Below, in pieces: positions 47,142 to 56,321 of a stretch of DNA of 64,000 nucleotides. The stretch is from contig NZ_JADOBG010000022.1 of assembly GCF_016786215.1 (NCBI RefSeq), forward strand, positions 434,001-498,000. Direction: 5' to 3'. The stretch's first letter is position 1. Each line of letters starts with the position of its first letter. The notes beneath the pieces were generated by a model, which had not been told where the DNA came from, ran no database searches, and worked only from the letters and a program-made list of their open reading frames with translations. Source of the DNA: Legionella bononiensis. GTDB taxonomy: Bacteria > Pseudomonadota > Gammaproteobacteria > Legionellales > Legionellaceae. A program made the position numbers and the translations under genes.

Positions 47142-47366
47142 TAAAGATACCTTTTAATTTAATAAATCATTTAAACCGTAGATCAAAGAACCAATTATTT
47201 CGCCTGTTGGTACAGTATTAATTGAGTTAATGAATTGAATAATACTGTAATTACTGGGTTATTCTATTGTTAATCGTACGAACAATAGGATAAATTTAAA
47301 AACTTCCTCCGATGACACCCAATGACTCTTACTCACTCATGCGGATCAATTCCTATGATATCCATG

Positions 47367-47399
47367 GTATCAAGGGCTTATTAACACGGCCCTTGATAC
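47367..47399. terminator. Perfect 11-bp hairpin downstream of the DUF4331 gene
   Basis: GTATCAAGGGC pairs with GCCCTTGATAC around an 11-base loop, 33 bases past the stop of the minus-strand DUF4331 gene. It is probably its terminator, although no T-run follows. The remaining 47142-47366 is AT-rich without a gene. Confidence 0.55.
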
Positions 47400-47431
47400 A
47401 ATGACTTCGTTCCACTTCTCAAAATTACAAT

Positions 47432-48445
47432 TTACTTTTGTTTAGGATGGGGGGTGCCCAAATATGGAAACTCTTTTAGAGTATCCGTATGCGGTTTAAG
47501 ACCGTCAGGAGGACATTCACCCTTGGTAAGAAAAGCAAGTCGATTATTAATCACATCATCAGTAAAGACTCGCCCATTAGGATACATTGCCGGTTTTGAT
47601 GGATTAAAACACAACATATCAGGTAATAAACGATGATCGTCGATAGCAGCGATTGCTTCTTCACGTGTATAGTTACCAGTGTGTCCCATTAAATGAATAA
47701 ATTGCTCCGTCCAACGATCACGATCGTTCACTGGTTCACTGGCATTAAACTCCAATTTTGTATCATCCGTATTAAAAAAACTGCTGACACTGGGATGCCC
47801 GGCACGATCGGCATGAATCAATTTACCGTCCTTACGTACACTACATCGTCCCCAGATACGAATCTCTGGATTAGGATTCAGTTCTTTTGTCGGCATTTCG
47901 ATTATCATCGAGAACACATTGGCTTCAGTATTTGAATCAATACCGGTCCATGGCGATTTGCTGCCAAGGTGCGGCGCTGTAAAGTTTCTTCCACCTGATG
48001 TATCAAAAAGATTCTTAATTCCATCATAGTCAAAAAAGAATGCATCACTGCGACTTCCTGCAAAAAAAGTATACTCCCCTGCGTTCACTATATTGGGTTG
48101 AGGGCCAAAAGATACCTCGGCGCCAGAGATGATTTTTTTGCCAACAGCTTCAGGTGAATGAGATTCTTTTCCCTTTGCGACAAAAACATCCACCGTCTGC
48201 TTGCCGTTTTGCGGTTGTGAAAACACATAGCTGATTGCAATATCGGTCAGACAATCGCCATCATTATCGATATTAAGCCGATAAATCGCATCAGGATGTA
48301 GTGCGTCAGCATTGGGGTTTGCATTGAGGATAATGACCGTCCTCTCTGGATTATTTGGTGACTGGAATGCATATAGATCACATAAGTCGAGTCGTTGATC
48401 ATCAAGAGGAGGACCTAGACTTAGACCAGTAAAATGATTAGACAT
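47432..48445 (-). CDS. DUF4331 family protein
   Basis: This 337-residue protein matches the DUF4331 family. It starts MSNHFTGLSLGPPLDDQRLDLCDLYAF, followed by NPERTVIILNANPNA, YRLNIDNDGDCLTDIAISYVF and TFFAGSRSDAFFFDYDGI, all characteristic of the family. The Asp-rich NDGDCLTD segment looks like a calcium site. The function of DUF4331 proteins is unknown. No signal peptide is visible, unlike many relatives, so it is probably cytoplasmic. It stands alone between the nickel permease and the Nudix gene. Confidence 0.9.
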   Translation of the reverse strand: MSNHFTGLSLGPPLDDQRLDLCDLYAFQSPNNPERTVIILNANPNADALHPDAIYRLNIDNDGDCLTDIAISYVFSQPQNGKQTVDVFVAKGKESHSPEAVGKKIISGAEVSFGPQPNIVNAGEYTFFAGSRSDAFFFDYDGIKNLFDTSGGRNFTAPHLGSKSPWTGIDSNTEANVFSMIIEMPTKELNPNPEIRIWGRCSVRKDGKLIHADRAGHPSVSSFFNTDDTKLEFNASEPVNDRDRWTEQFIHLMGHTGNYTREEAIAAIDDHRLLPDMLCFNPSKPAMYPNGRVFTDDVINNRLAFLTKGECPPDGLKPHTDTLKEFPYLGTPHPKQK

Positions 48446-48878
48446 GTTATTCTCTCCTTAGAGATCCGTGATACTACCGGATCGAAACGAGTGCGGTTTT
48501 AATGCAGCCATTAATGACTCCATATAAAACTGTACCCAAAACCCTTTCACATATCTTAAATTGCGACATACTTTAAAATCATAGCGTGTCTTTGGACTGA
48601 TTGAGCCTGGGTTCGAAACACCTGAAGTCTTCTTTTAAAAGGCTTATTCACAGAACAGGCATCCTATTCAGGATATGGCCTCAAATCCGATGATATTAAA
48701 GTTCGATTTAATTTTAGTCGTTGAGAAGCTAATCCGCAAATATCTATCACGGTATTTCTATATGAATTGGTGGCTCATTCTAGCCATCCTTTAGATTATA
48801 AACTCATAAAAAAGGGTAAGTATTTGACTTAATAGTACGTTTTTTATTAAAGACTGAGATTACGAATTTTTTAAACAA
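48446..48878. other. Intergenic region without a gene
   Basis: These 433 AT-rich bases, upstream of DUF4331 and downstream of the Nudix gene, show no reading frame with a ribosome binding site and no RNA gene I recognise. The promoter of the DUF4331 gene must lie near its left end. Confidence 0.4.
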
Positions 48879-49307
48879 TCAACTCCTCATGAATTGTTGG
48901 CCGTTATTTATAAAATACCCCTCATCGAACAGATGCTCTAATGGCAAAAATATAGGCTCTGGCAATGAATGAAGCGAAAACCATTGCCAGGAAACGACTT
49001 TATTCTGCTCCATATTATGTATTGCTTGATTGCGGGGATATTCGGCTTTTAAAAATATAGAAACATAATGCTTGTGTTCTTTTTCGAAGACATCATTTGT
49101 AATTGCAAATACTTTAGGAGAAGTAATAATTAATCCCGTTTCTTCTTTGGTTTCACGAATGGCGCACATCTCAAAAGTTTCACCAAGCTCCAAGTGTCCG
49201 CCAGGCGGTCCCCATGTGAGATGGCCATGTTCACTTAGTCGCTGACCTAACAATAGCTTATTGTTATTAAAGATCAAAACACCAATACCAACCCTGGGAT
49301 AATTCAT
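48879..49307 (-). CDS. Nudix hydrolase
   Basis: This 142-residue protein is a Nudix pyrophosphatase. The Nudix box (GX5EX7REUXEEXGU) spans residues 36-59, starting GGHLELGE and ending RETKEETGL, with all the metal-binding glutamates present. The preceding RVGIGVLIFNNNKLLLGQR and the TWGPPGGHLE context resemble the NUDT15/MutT-like (8-oxo-dGTP and related nucleotide) group. The true substrate is not deducible. It lies 48 bases from the lipid-transport operon end on the same strand. Confidence 0.92.
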   Translation of the reverse strand: MNYPRVGIGVLIFNNNKLLLGQRLSEHGHLTWGPPGGHLELGETFEMCAIRETKEETGLIITSPKVFAITNDVFEKEHKHYVSIFLKAEYPRNQAIHNMEQNKVVSWQWFSLHSLPEPIFLPLEHLFDEGYFINNGQQFMRS

Positions 49308-49354
49308 TACGTCTCAACAAAAAAGTACTATTACGACACAAAATGTAAATTATA

Positions 49355-49954
49355 TCACTTTGTATTTCGATTATATTTCAAGGCAATTAATGATTTTGCC
49401 AGATCTCGGGTAAACGAATTTAAATTTGAATTCATACTTTGAACTAAAGCGTCTACACTGACTACAGGAACTCTGACATGATAATAACGATCATATTTTT
49501 TAATCATTTGCTCCTGGTTTGATATAGAGTAACTGGCACGTAAACTGCTGTTGCCGCAGATATCAATTTTGAACTCAGAGATATCAATTTGCACATTATA
49601 GTTAGGTTTGAAATCTATATCCCAGGGCGCATCTTCCATAACTATACCAGGAATCAGCGTATTTAAATTGGCCTTGATAACACCTTTAATGTTTTTATCC
49701 AATGATTCAGCCCATTGATGAAATTCTTCCAGTTGCACCCGATTTAAACTGTCATAAATCATCAACTGCGGTTTCTCAGTAAATGGCGGAGTGTGAATGG
49801 GTTCCATTCCAATCTTCAAAAAAGTATGCCGATCAACGGGAGCTGACTTGGGTGGAATTGGATTTAACATATAATACTCTGGCTGTTTACTTCGCCCGCA
49901 AGCACATAATATGAATCCCAATGCCAAAATAATGATTAACTGATACTGTTTCAC
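49355..49954 (-). CDS. ABC-type transport auxiliary lipoprotein (PqiC/YmbA-like)
   Basis: This 199-residue lipoprotein has a lipobox LCAC with Cys19, followed by the family start SKQPEYYMLNPIPP. The domain (PPFTEKPQLMIYDSLNRVQLEEFHQWAESLDKNIKG, in parts) is the DUF330/PqiC type. These are outer-membrane partners of MCE-protein lipid transporters. It overlaps the upstream MCE gene by 4 bases and is the last gene of the permease-MCE-lipoprotein set. Confidence 0.9.
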   Translation of the reverse strand: MKQYQLIIILALGFILCACGRSKQPEYYMLNPIPPKSAPVDRHTFLKIGMEPIHTPPFTEKPQLMIYDSLNRVQLEEFHQWAESLDKNIKGVIKANLNTLIPGIVMEDAPWDIDFKPNYNVQIDISEFKIDICGNSSLRASYSISNQEQMIKKYDRYYHVRVPVVSVDALVQSMNSNLNSFTRDLAKSLIALKYNRNTK

Positions 49955-50700
49955 CGTTTACCTCGCAGCAATGATTCCGGATTTCGGGATAAATAATCCG
50001 TCAAATTTTGAGTTGATGATGCTGCATCAGCAATTTTTTGCATGGTTATATTAAAGTACGCCATGGCTGGAGGCAGATTTCTATCCATTCTAATCGCTAA
50101 AACTGACATACTGTCACTCATATGATTAATAGACTTAATCAGATCTTTCACTTCGTCAGAAGTAACCAGCTTTCTGAATGCTTCAAAGGACATTTTAGCG
50201 GATTTGATGGAGTCATCGAGCGTAGGTGATTTCTCAACTCGGCTCCGGGTTGGAAATACGGGGTAATCATTAAAAAATATATCTTTTGATGGAGTATGGG
50301 AATCCATTTTCACCAATTCAATTTCAGCATTACCTGTTATAAAATTAGGAGTAGATACTTGCGCAACATAACCATTGCTCATTAACAGATGAATAGGGTT
50401 TTGCGTAAAGCCCAAATTTTTTTCAACAAAGAACTGAACATAAACGGGTATCCTGACCTTATTCATCGCTCTGTTTTCAGTAATTTCAATCAGTTTTACT
50501 TCACCAATTTTTACTCCCCGGTATGTGACAGGTGTTGATGAGTTTAAGCCCTTTAAAGACCCCTTAAAAAACATAACATACATCTGGGATTGGGCATGGA
50601 TGTACTCCTCGTAAAAAAATACGATCGCCATGATCATCAGGATCAATGCACCAACGACGAAAACACCAATTGATGTATAAAATTTTTCGGAGCGCATCAA
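49951..50700 (-). CDS. MlaD/MCE family lipid-binding protein
   Basis: This 249-residue protein has one N-terminal membrane anchor (SIGVFVVGALILMIMAIVFFY) and a periplasmic MCE domain. Hallmarks are MFFKGSLKGLNSSTPVTYRGVKIGEV and the following RIPVYVQF. The C-terminal helix (SFEAFRKLV to NLTDYLSRNPESLLRGKR) is the type that forms the hexamer core of MCE proteins. It would carry phospholipid between inner and outer membrane. It lies 5 bases after the permease gene and overlaps the lipoprotein gene. Confidence 0.92.
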   Translation of the reverse strand: MMRSEKFYTSIGVFVVGALILMIMAIVFFYEEYIHAQSQMYVMFFKGSLKGLNSSTPVTYRGVKIGEVKLIEITENRAMNKVRIPVYVQFFVEKNLGFTQNPIHLLMSNGYVAQVSTPNFITGNAEIELVKMDSHTPSKDIFFNDYPVFPTRSRVEKSPTLDDSIKSAKMSFEAFRKLVTSDEVKDLIKSINHMSDSMSVLAIRMDRNLPPAMAYFNITMQKIADAASSTQNLTDYLSRNPESLLRGKR

Positions 50701-50705
50701 ATTCC

Positions 50706-51470
50706 CTATAGATTTAAAAATATAATGGACACACTACTTATAGTTAACCACAACGATCCCCGAGTTAAAATTCGCGAAACCGCTTTTCTCAAAGGTACAT
50801 GTCTGGTGGCAACCATATAATAGTAATATCCTGCAGTAAAACTGACAATGGAACAATATAACAAAGTTTTAGCAACTGAATAAGCAAAGGCAAACAGGGT
50901 TGTTGTCCGTTCCAAATCCAGTAAAAAAATATAATTACTCATATTAAAAAAATTATGGAACGTAAGGTACATGCTCAAAAATATAATGATGATTAAGTAA
51001 ATATATAATAACAATCCCGTAATATTCACTCCGATAATAATCGGAAGTATGTACTCCAGAATCACATCCTGAGGAGACCGCTGTAATTTGGTAATTTTGA
51101 TACGGGCATTGATAATATTCAAAGAGACCTGAACACATAAAACAAAACCAATAATGACAGGAAGAATATCCTGGATCAGGAGGGTTTGTGCTATCGAAAG
51201 GGCTTTATCCTGTATATTAAAGTTTCTTAAAATCGTATAACTGTTTATGGACAAGGACATGGTCATTAAGGCACAAATGATGATTAAAGGTGTGACCAGC
51301 GTTACGCCAGAGTAATATAATATTTTCCACACATTTTGCCAGGAAATGGTCAAATGTCGGGTAATAATATTTTTGATGCTGTGACTTAAATGCCCAATAA
51401 AACTCAAAAAAAAGAAAATGGATTTAAAAAATCGTATAAAATGAACACCTGTGCGATTAAAAGCGTACAT
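50706..51470 (-). CDS. Divergent MlaE-type ABC transporter permease
   Basis: This 254-residue inner-membrane protein has about five or six hydrophobic segments and the position and size of an MlaE/YrbE permease (family usual length about 260). The cytoplasmic coupling loop, normally rich in Gly/Ala/Glu, reads INARIKITKLQRSPQDVILEYILP, so the family is recognisable but strongly diverged. It is directly followed by the MCE gene. The ATPase (MlaF-like) gene usually found beside it is absent from this cluster. The identification rests on the partners as much as on its own sequence. Confidence 0.8.
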   Translation of the reverse strand: MYAFNRTGVHFIRFFKSIFFFLSFIGHLSHSIKNIITRHLTISWQNVWKILYYSGVTLVTPLIIICALMTMSLSINSYTILRNFNIQDKALSIAQTLLIQDILPVIIGFVLCVQVSLNIINARIKITKLQRSPQDVILEYILPIIIGVNITGLLLYIYLIIIIFLSMYLTFHNFFNMSNYIFLLDLERTTTLFAFAYSVAKTLLYCSIVSFTAGYYYYMVATRHVPLRKAVSRILTRGSLWLTISSVSIIFLNL

Positions 51471-51560
51471 TGTTATTGTCCCTTTTATTCCTCGTTATCC
51501 TGTGATTCGTATTCACAAAATCTGCTCTTGCACAAAAAAACTCATGTAAAGTCGGGGGGA

Positions 51561-52211
51561 TCATTTACCCGTTAACTGAATTACCCTCTTAACGAAAGTT
51601 GGGCCTGGATCTGTTTTATCGGTTTGGTATGTTGGATCTTTTTCAAGCCATAAAGGAGTATTTTTATAATTAAGATAATCGTTATGACCAATTACGTATT
51701 GGATTGTCGGATATTTCTTCTTTAAATAACATACTAGAAAAGCATTGGCTTTAACCTGTTCTTCAGTTAAATCATCTTTACCGTCTACGCCACCAATATT
51801 TTCTATACCTATCGCATAATGATTAAGACCAATAACATGTCTGGCCATCCAGGTTTCGGGCATCAGCTGATAAATACTTCCATCTTTATCAATTAAAAAG
51901 TGGCTTGATACATTCAAATCTCCCGGTAATTCACTTCGTCTTGGAGAACTGGCGGGTAACTTCGATGGATCAAATATCCGAAAGGTAACATCTAAAGAAG
52001 GAACGCAGGTCCAATGCATCACGATCATTCTGGGTTCAATTTCAATAGATTTCGAATCAATTCCATAATGAGTTAATTGATAATCACGTGTTAAGGCAAT
52101 ACGCTCCTTGCCAAATTGAATTGGTTTTTGATGAATTACCTGGGGATCATAGCAAGAGAATGCAAACCCCAAGGTGCTGAAAAAAAATGAGAGCGATAGA
52201 ATAATTTTCAT
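51561..52211 (-). CDS. N-acetylmuramoyl-L-alanine amidase (Amidase_2)
   Basis: This 216-residue exported enzyme has a signal peptide (MKIILSLSFFFSTLGFAFS). Its Amidase_2/PGRP-type zinc hydrolase domain shows the zinc ligands in IVMHWT, VIGHNDYLN and the final DPGPTF block (His, His, Asp-Pro-Gly context). The family also uses HFLIDKDGSIYQLMPE, which is present. It would cleave the amide bond between MurNAc and L-Ala, either in cell-wall turnover or in breaking down other bacteria. It is monocistronic, upstream of the lipid-transport permease on the same strand. Confidence 0.92.
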   Translation of the reverse strand: MKIILSLSFFFSTLGFAFSCYDPQVIHQKPIQFGKERIALTRDYQLTHYGIDSKSIEIEPRMIVMHWTCVPSLDVTFRIFDPSKLPASSPRRSELPGDLNVSSHFLIDKDGSIYQLMPETWMARHVIGLNHYAIGIENIGGVDGKDDLTEEQVKANAFLVCYLKKKYPTIQYVIGHNDYLNYKNTPLWLEKDPTYQTDKTDPGPTFVKRVIQLTGK

Positions 52212-52366
52212 AATTATAATGAGTGTATCATAAGTGATAATGATGAAATCATTATAATCCTTAAATTTATGAATAAGTTAACTATTTATTTAACAATTCT
52301 ACTCTAATTTTACAAAATCAGTTTTTTAGACTAAATAATAACCATGTACCTTCACTTAGAGCAATT

Positions 52367-53749
52367 ATGAAAAAATGGACCGGGTTGCTTATATCCTTAG
52401 TAGTGCTAATTTTACTCGCTTATTACATTATGGGATTTTTGGTAGAACGCACTCTCAATAAAAATATCAATGCCTTTCATAATACGTCTATGGCAAGTGT
52501 TCATCTGGATAAATACCATCGGGGCTGGTTCTCATCTCGAGCCAACCTGGTTTTCGAAATGCATATACCCGCGCAACAGGTAACCAACGAGAATGGAAGT
52601 ACAAAAAACAATCCTCCCGTCGATTTAAATATTAACTTCCCTCTCAAGATTAACCATGGACCATTTATCGTTACCGATTCAGGGATGCGCTTTGGATTGG
52701 GATATGTGACAACCAAACCGCAAACACACTATGGTGCATTAATAAGTTATTATAATAATACTATTTTCAAATACTCGCTCCCCTCAATTATTACAAAAGG
52801 CAAAACCGGCTCTCAGGATTATCAATTTGAATGGCTGGGTTTAAACGCAGTACTTAAAATTTCACCGAATGTAGATAAAATCAAAGGCAGTTGGACAGCT
52901 TATGGTTTCAATGGAGATGCTAGTAATGTCTCGTTTAAACTGGGAAAAGTGTTTAATAAATTTAAATTTTACTATACTGAAGGCTTGTGGATAGGTCAGA
53001 CTCACTTATCCATTCCATTTTTTACTCTCAATGCGAATAATGCCAAAGTAGTAGAAATGGAAGCATTTGACGTAGATTTAGGTTCAGATATCAGCAATAA
53101 ATTACTGAACTACAACGCCAACATATCCTTGAAGAAGTTATTTGTTAATAATAATAACTACGGTCCAGGCTCATTTAAGTTGAGTATTAAAAATCTGGAC
53201 CCTTCTGCCATGGCTGATATCAATAAACTGCAGTGGACCATGTTGGAAAACAATCAACATCCAGAATTAAACATGCTGGCTTTACTGGCTGATTTACCTA
53301 AACTTTTGTCTAAAGGATCAGAACTTGAATTATCCGAGATGAATTTAACTGTACCTGATGGACAAATCACTGGTGCTTTAAACATTGTTTTGCCTCAAAG
53401 CGACATAAGTGATGCGGCACAAATAATGAAAAAAGCACATGGCGAAGGGCAATTTAAAGCGCCCGCTGCTACTGTAAAAGCACTCATAGTCGCCTCTTTG
53501 CAAAGTAATTCAACGAATAATCAAACTCAATCAACAACAGCTCGAGATCCCGTGCCTCTATCCTCAACCACTACAACCCCTGTAAATGATACAGACAATT
53601 CAGAAGCGCAAGCAGACACCATCATCAAGAACTATATAAATAAAGGGCTTTTGAGGGTTGAAGGAGATTATTATATTGTTGACATTAAAATTGATAATCA
53701 ACAACTGTTTATTAACGGAAAACTCTTTACTCCAGAAATGCTCAACTGA
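52367..53749 (+). CDS. DUF945 (YdgA-like) family protein
   Basis: This 460-residue protein begins with a single membrane anchor (WTGLLISLVVLILLAYYIMGFLVERTL) and shows the YdgA/DUF945 start, the tandem anchor plus NKNINAFHNTSMASVHLDKYHRGWFSSRANLVFEM (in parts). The body of about 400 residues is beta-rich with the INHGPFIV and LTVPDGQITGALNIVLPQ blocks of the family. Near residues 380-415 a Thr/Ser/Asn-rich linker interrupts it. The family's role is unknown; a periplasmic location anchored in the inner membrane is likely. It is divergent from the amidase gene. Confidence 0.88.
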   Translation: MKKWTGLLISLVVLILLAYYIMGFLVERTLNKNINAFHNTSMASVHLDKYHRGWFSSRANLVFEMHIPAQQVTNENGSTKNNPPVDLNINFPLKINHGPFIVTDSGMRFGLGYVTTKPQTHYGALISYYNNTIFKYSLPSIITKGKTGSQDYQFEWLGLNAVLKISPNVDKIKGSWTAYGFNGDASNVSFKLGKVFNKFKFYYTEGLWIGQTHLSIPFFTLNANNAKVVEMEAFDVDLGSDISNKLLNYNANISLKKLFVNNNNYGPGSFKLSIKNLDPSAMADINKLQWTMLENNQHPELNMLALLADLPKLLSKGSELELSEMNLTVPDGQITGALNIVLPQSDISDAAQIMKKAHGEGQFKAPAATVKALIVASLQSNSTNNQTQSTTARDPVPLSSTTTTPVNDTDNSEAQADTIIKNYINKGLLRVEGDYYIVDIKIDNQQLFINGKLFTPEMLN

Positions 53750-53844
53750 TGTCCAGGAGCATTTCTTATGGCCGCCCGTTCATGTTCTATGATGTGCAGA
53801 GGTGCTCTTGAAGATAAGCCCTGAATGAGCCCCTCTTTTCCTAT

Positions 53845-53870
53845 GTCCTCCTCGTGAAAGCGAGGAGGAC
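53845..53870. terminator. Perfect 10-bp hairpin between convergent genes
   Basis: GTCCTCCTCG pairs perfectly with CGAGGAGGAC around the loop TGAAAG. It sits between the stops of the DUF945 gene (plus) and the beta-lactamase-like gene (minus), as expected of a shared terminator, although the T-run is weak on both strands. Confidence 0.65.
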
Positions 53871-53874
53871 AAAC

Positions 53875-54918
53875 TTATTTCAGCGACAACTTCATGAAGT
53901 GATCATAAATCGCTCGACTGGCCAAGGCAATGGCTCGACTCCTTGAATAATCACTGGCTGCTTGCGATTTAACATAGACCGCAATAGCGATATGCCCTTT
54001 ATTATTAGGTAAAGTAATAATCCCTACGTCACTGGCAAATCGGTACAATTTTTTAGAACCAGGATACTTTAAATAATTTTGTTCATCTATTGCCCAGGTT
54101 CCTGTTTTATGTGCTACTTTGACATTGCTTGGCAGTAAACCTCTGATCCTGCTTCGGCCTGTTCTGCATTGTTCCATAATCTTGATGAGTACTTGCGTGC
54201 TGGCTTCCGAAAGAGCCTCTTTTTTATACAATTTTACTAGTAATTTTGCCATTTCAGCAGGTGTTGTTGTATCGCGTTTGTCATTTTCAAAGCGCTGCCA
54301 AGCCAACATTTTATTCTTTAGAGGAATACTGTTAAATATTTTTTTCCAGGAATAAACAGAACGGGGTTGATTCATTAATGAATGATCTACATGATTCGTA
54401 TCCATGAACATTTCGAGAATAGAACGATTTATTAATATATTCTTGAATCCAAGTTCATACATTCGTTTCGTTACATATTCCGGTCCGTTCACTGTATGCA
54501 ATATTGTGTCGCTGGCGCTGTTGTCACTATTAGTGAGCATGTACTTGAGTATTTGCTGCATCGACATACTGATTTTTTTTCGTTCACAAGCTTGATGCAA
54601 GGTACCTGAACCAGGAACTGAATTGCTCAGTCCAAGCTTAATAATTCGATTCAAGGAGTCTTTTTTTTGGTCAACTCGATGCAGAAAAGCCATGGCAATT
54701 GGTAATTTGATAGTACTTGCCATAAAAAATCGCTGCGTACTGTTGTGGGTCACAACCTTATTTTTCTCTATATAGATAGCGGTAATACCCATTATAGAAT
54801 TTGATTTTTTCTCGATAGCAGAAATTTTTTTAGTTAATTCAGCATCGCTATTGGCCGCAAAAGAGGTCAATGAATAGACGAAACTGTACAAGATACACAG
54901 AAAGAAATTCTTTATCAT
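53875..54918 (-). CDS. Class A beta-lactamase-like serine hydrolase
   Basis: The 347-residue form starting at 54918 is preferred because it begins a signal peptide (MIKNFFLCILYSFVYSLTSFA); the frame runs on to 54957. Class A elements are visible: the nucleophile Ser68-x-x-Lys71 in MASTIKLPIA, Ser-Asp-Asn at 131-133 in TNSDNSASD, and Lys-Thr-Gly at 271-273 in VAHKTGTW. The omega-loop region is unusual. A glutamate is present (Glu169 in RSILEMFMD) but the Asn of the ExxxN pattern is not, and about 45 residues separate this point from RDTTTPAEMAKLL. Penicillin hydrolysis is plausible but efficiency is uncertain. Confidence 0.87.
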   Translation of the reverse strand: MIKNFFLCILYSFVYSLTSFAANSDAELTKKISAIEKKSNSIMGITAIYIEKNKVVTHNSTQRFFMASTIKLPIAMAFLHRVDQKKDSLNRIIKLGLSNSVPGSGTLHQACERKKISMSMQQILKYMLTNSDNSASDTILHTVNGPEYVTKRMYELGFKNILINRSILEMFMDTNHVDHSLMNQPRSVYSWKKIFNSIPLKNKMLAWQRFENDKRDTTTPAEMAKLLVKLYKKEALSEASTQVLIKIMEQCRTGRSRIRGLLPSNVKVAHKTGTWAIDEQNYLKYPGSKKLYRFASDVGIITLPNNKGHIAIAVYVKSQAASDYSRSRAIALASRAIYDHFMKLSLK

Positions 54919-55125
54919 GATTCGTGTACTCTTTGGCATAAATAATTTTATATCCATAAAATAGTTTCATATCCCTTGTTCATTATTCATTTATAACCAT
55001 CGTTCTTTAGCTACCATTATTTAATAATTGCGCTGATTTTAGTAGCTATTTTCTGGATATATTTTTAGATCCGCTCATTCAGGCAGGACTATAACTCAGA
55101 AGAGGTCGCCTCAGTGTTTGATTCG

Positions 55126-55650
55126 CTAGCAAATGATACAAGCAGATTGCCGCTCAGGGGTTTTCCCCCGCAAACGAATAAATTCCTGCTCCAGGTAGTT
55201 CTTGTTGAGCAACTGTAACTTTAAATCGAGGACAAAATCAGGTTTCATCCAATACTCTTCTTTTAACAAATCAATTATTTCGGTCAAGAAACCGGGTGAA
55301 TCATTGCTGCCATCAATCCGCAAATTAAACATGTTCCTGTTTTCATCAAAAGTACACAATTCGCGACCAGCCCCATGACGTAGCTTGAGTGTCACAAGAC
55401 CGCTCATGGTATCGCGAACTTTTTTTTGAATTTCCTTTTCCTTACCGAGATAGTGAATGCTCAGTTGGGTCACGTCACCGCGGGCATTGAACACAAATTG
55501 AATAGACTGCAAACAAACCAAGCTTCTTTGTGGAGAAGCCGGCATTAAAACATAGGCAAAACCCGGCTCAGTAATCTCATCAGTAAAACTGCTGTACATT
55601 TTAGTATAGGTAATTAATTCCGGTTCCATGGATTTAAACATTTTTAACAT
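55126..55650 (-). CDS. Small protein ending in a CaaX-type box
   Basis: This 174-residue protein has no known domain, signal peptide or membrane segment. It has a helical/charged body, with ITYTKMYSSF near the N terminus and FLTEIIDLLKEEYW toward the C terminus. The last four residues are Cys-Ile-Ile-Cys, directly before the stop codon TAG. This is the C-aliphatic-aliphatic-X pattern of eukaryotic protein prenylation. Some Legionella effectors (AnkB, LegG1) use such boxes for membrane targeting in the host. The fit is formal; secretion and prenylation are inferred. The gene is preceded by a 671-base gap and followed by 207 bases before the beta-lactamase-like gene start. Confidence 0.75.
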   Translation of the reverse strand: MLKMFKSMEPELITYTKMYSSFTDEITEPGFAYVLMPASPQRSLVCLQSIQFVFNARGDVTQLSIHYLGKEKEIQKKVRDTMSGLVTLKLRHGAGRELCTFDENRNMFNLRIDGSNDSPGFLTEIIDLLKEEYWMKPDFVLDLKLQLLNKNYLEQEFIRLRGKTPERQSACIIC

Positions 55651-56321
55651 CGAGTACTCCTTACTCTCAAATTAAACGGACTATTTAACGAACAGAACTA
55701 CAATCTCGCTCGTGTTTCATGATGAACACGTGGCAAAGTTTCATACTCTCAAACAAATACAAAAATTGCTACTTTGAACTAACACCCCAAATACTACTGC
55801 TTACAAGTCAGGGAGTTTATAATCCAATTTACCCTTAATCCGCTCGGGCAGAAGCAGAATCCTTAACTTAAAGTGGTGCTCCTAATAAACTCACTTAATC
55901 AATTAATACTCAGCGATGTTTCTCTATTCTGCAGAAAGAAATACACTTCAGAAATTATAAATAATCAAAAATAAAAAATACTTTGTATTTTTTTTCTTGT
56001 CATGATGCTGCAAAAATGACACTATCCCCTCGTCGTTTTTTGTTAGGGTGTTAATGATTATTGCTTGAAAAAATAGAGTTTTTTTCGGCAGCCTGGTTTA
56101 ATTTTATTACACAAATGATCGAGGATAGTACTCTAGCTTTAACTCGATCGTGACAACAGGATGTTATAAATGAATAAAACATGGACTCAATCTTTTGCTG
56201 TACTCAATCATGTTACTATTCACAAGCATACTCTAATCAAACAATCAACTACTCCACAATTGGCCTTTATCCAATCCCACTTTACACACAACTCAACTCT
56301 AAAAAACTAATGGAGGTATTT
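55651..56321. other. Long AT-rich intergenic region
   Basis: This 671-base region shows no gene with a supporting ribosome binding site. A very AT-rich small palindrome (AAAAATAC/GTATTTTT) lies near 55973-55992 and a T-rich stretch follows. Open reading in frame with the next gene begins at 56181, but the gene's ribosome binding site is at 56313-56317. The region must carry the promoters of both flanking genes. Confidence 0.4.

Noticed and set aside
56181..56321. Longer N terminus for the exported protein at 56322
   Set aside because: The ideal GGAGG site and the signal peptide both point to 56322; the extra residues are low complexity.
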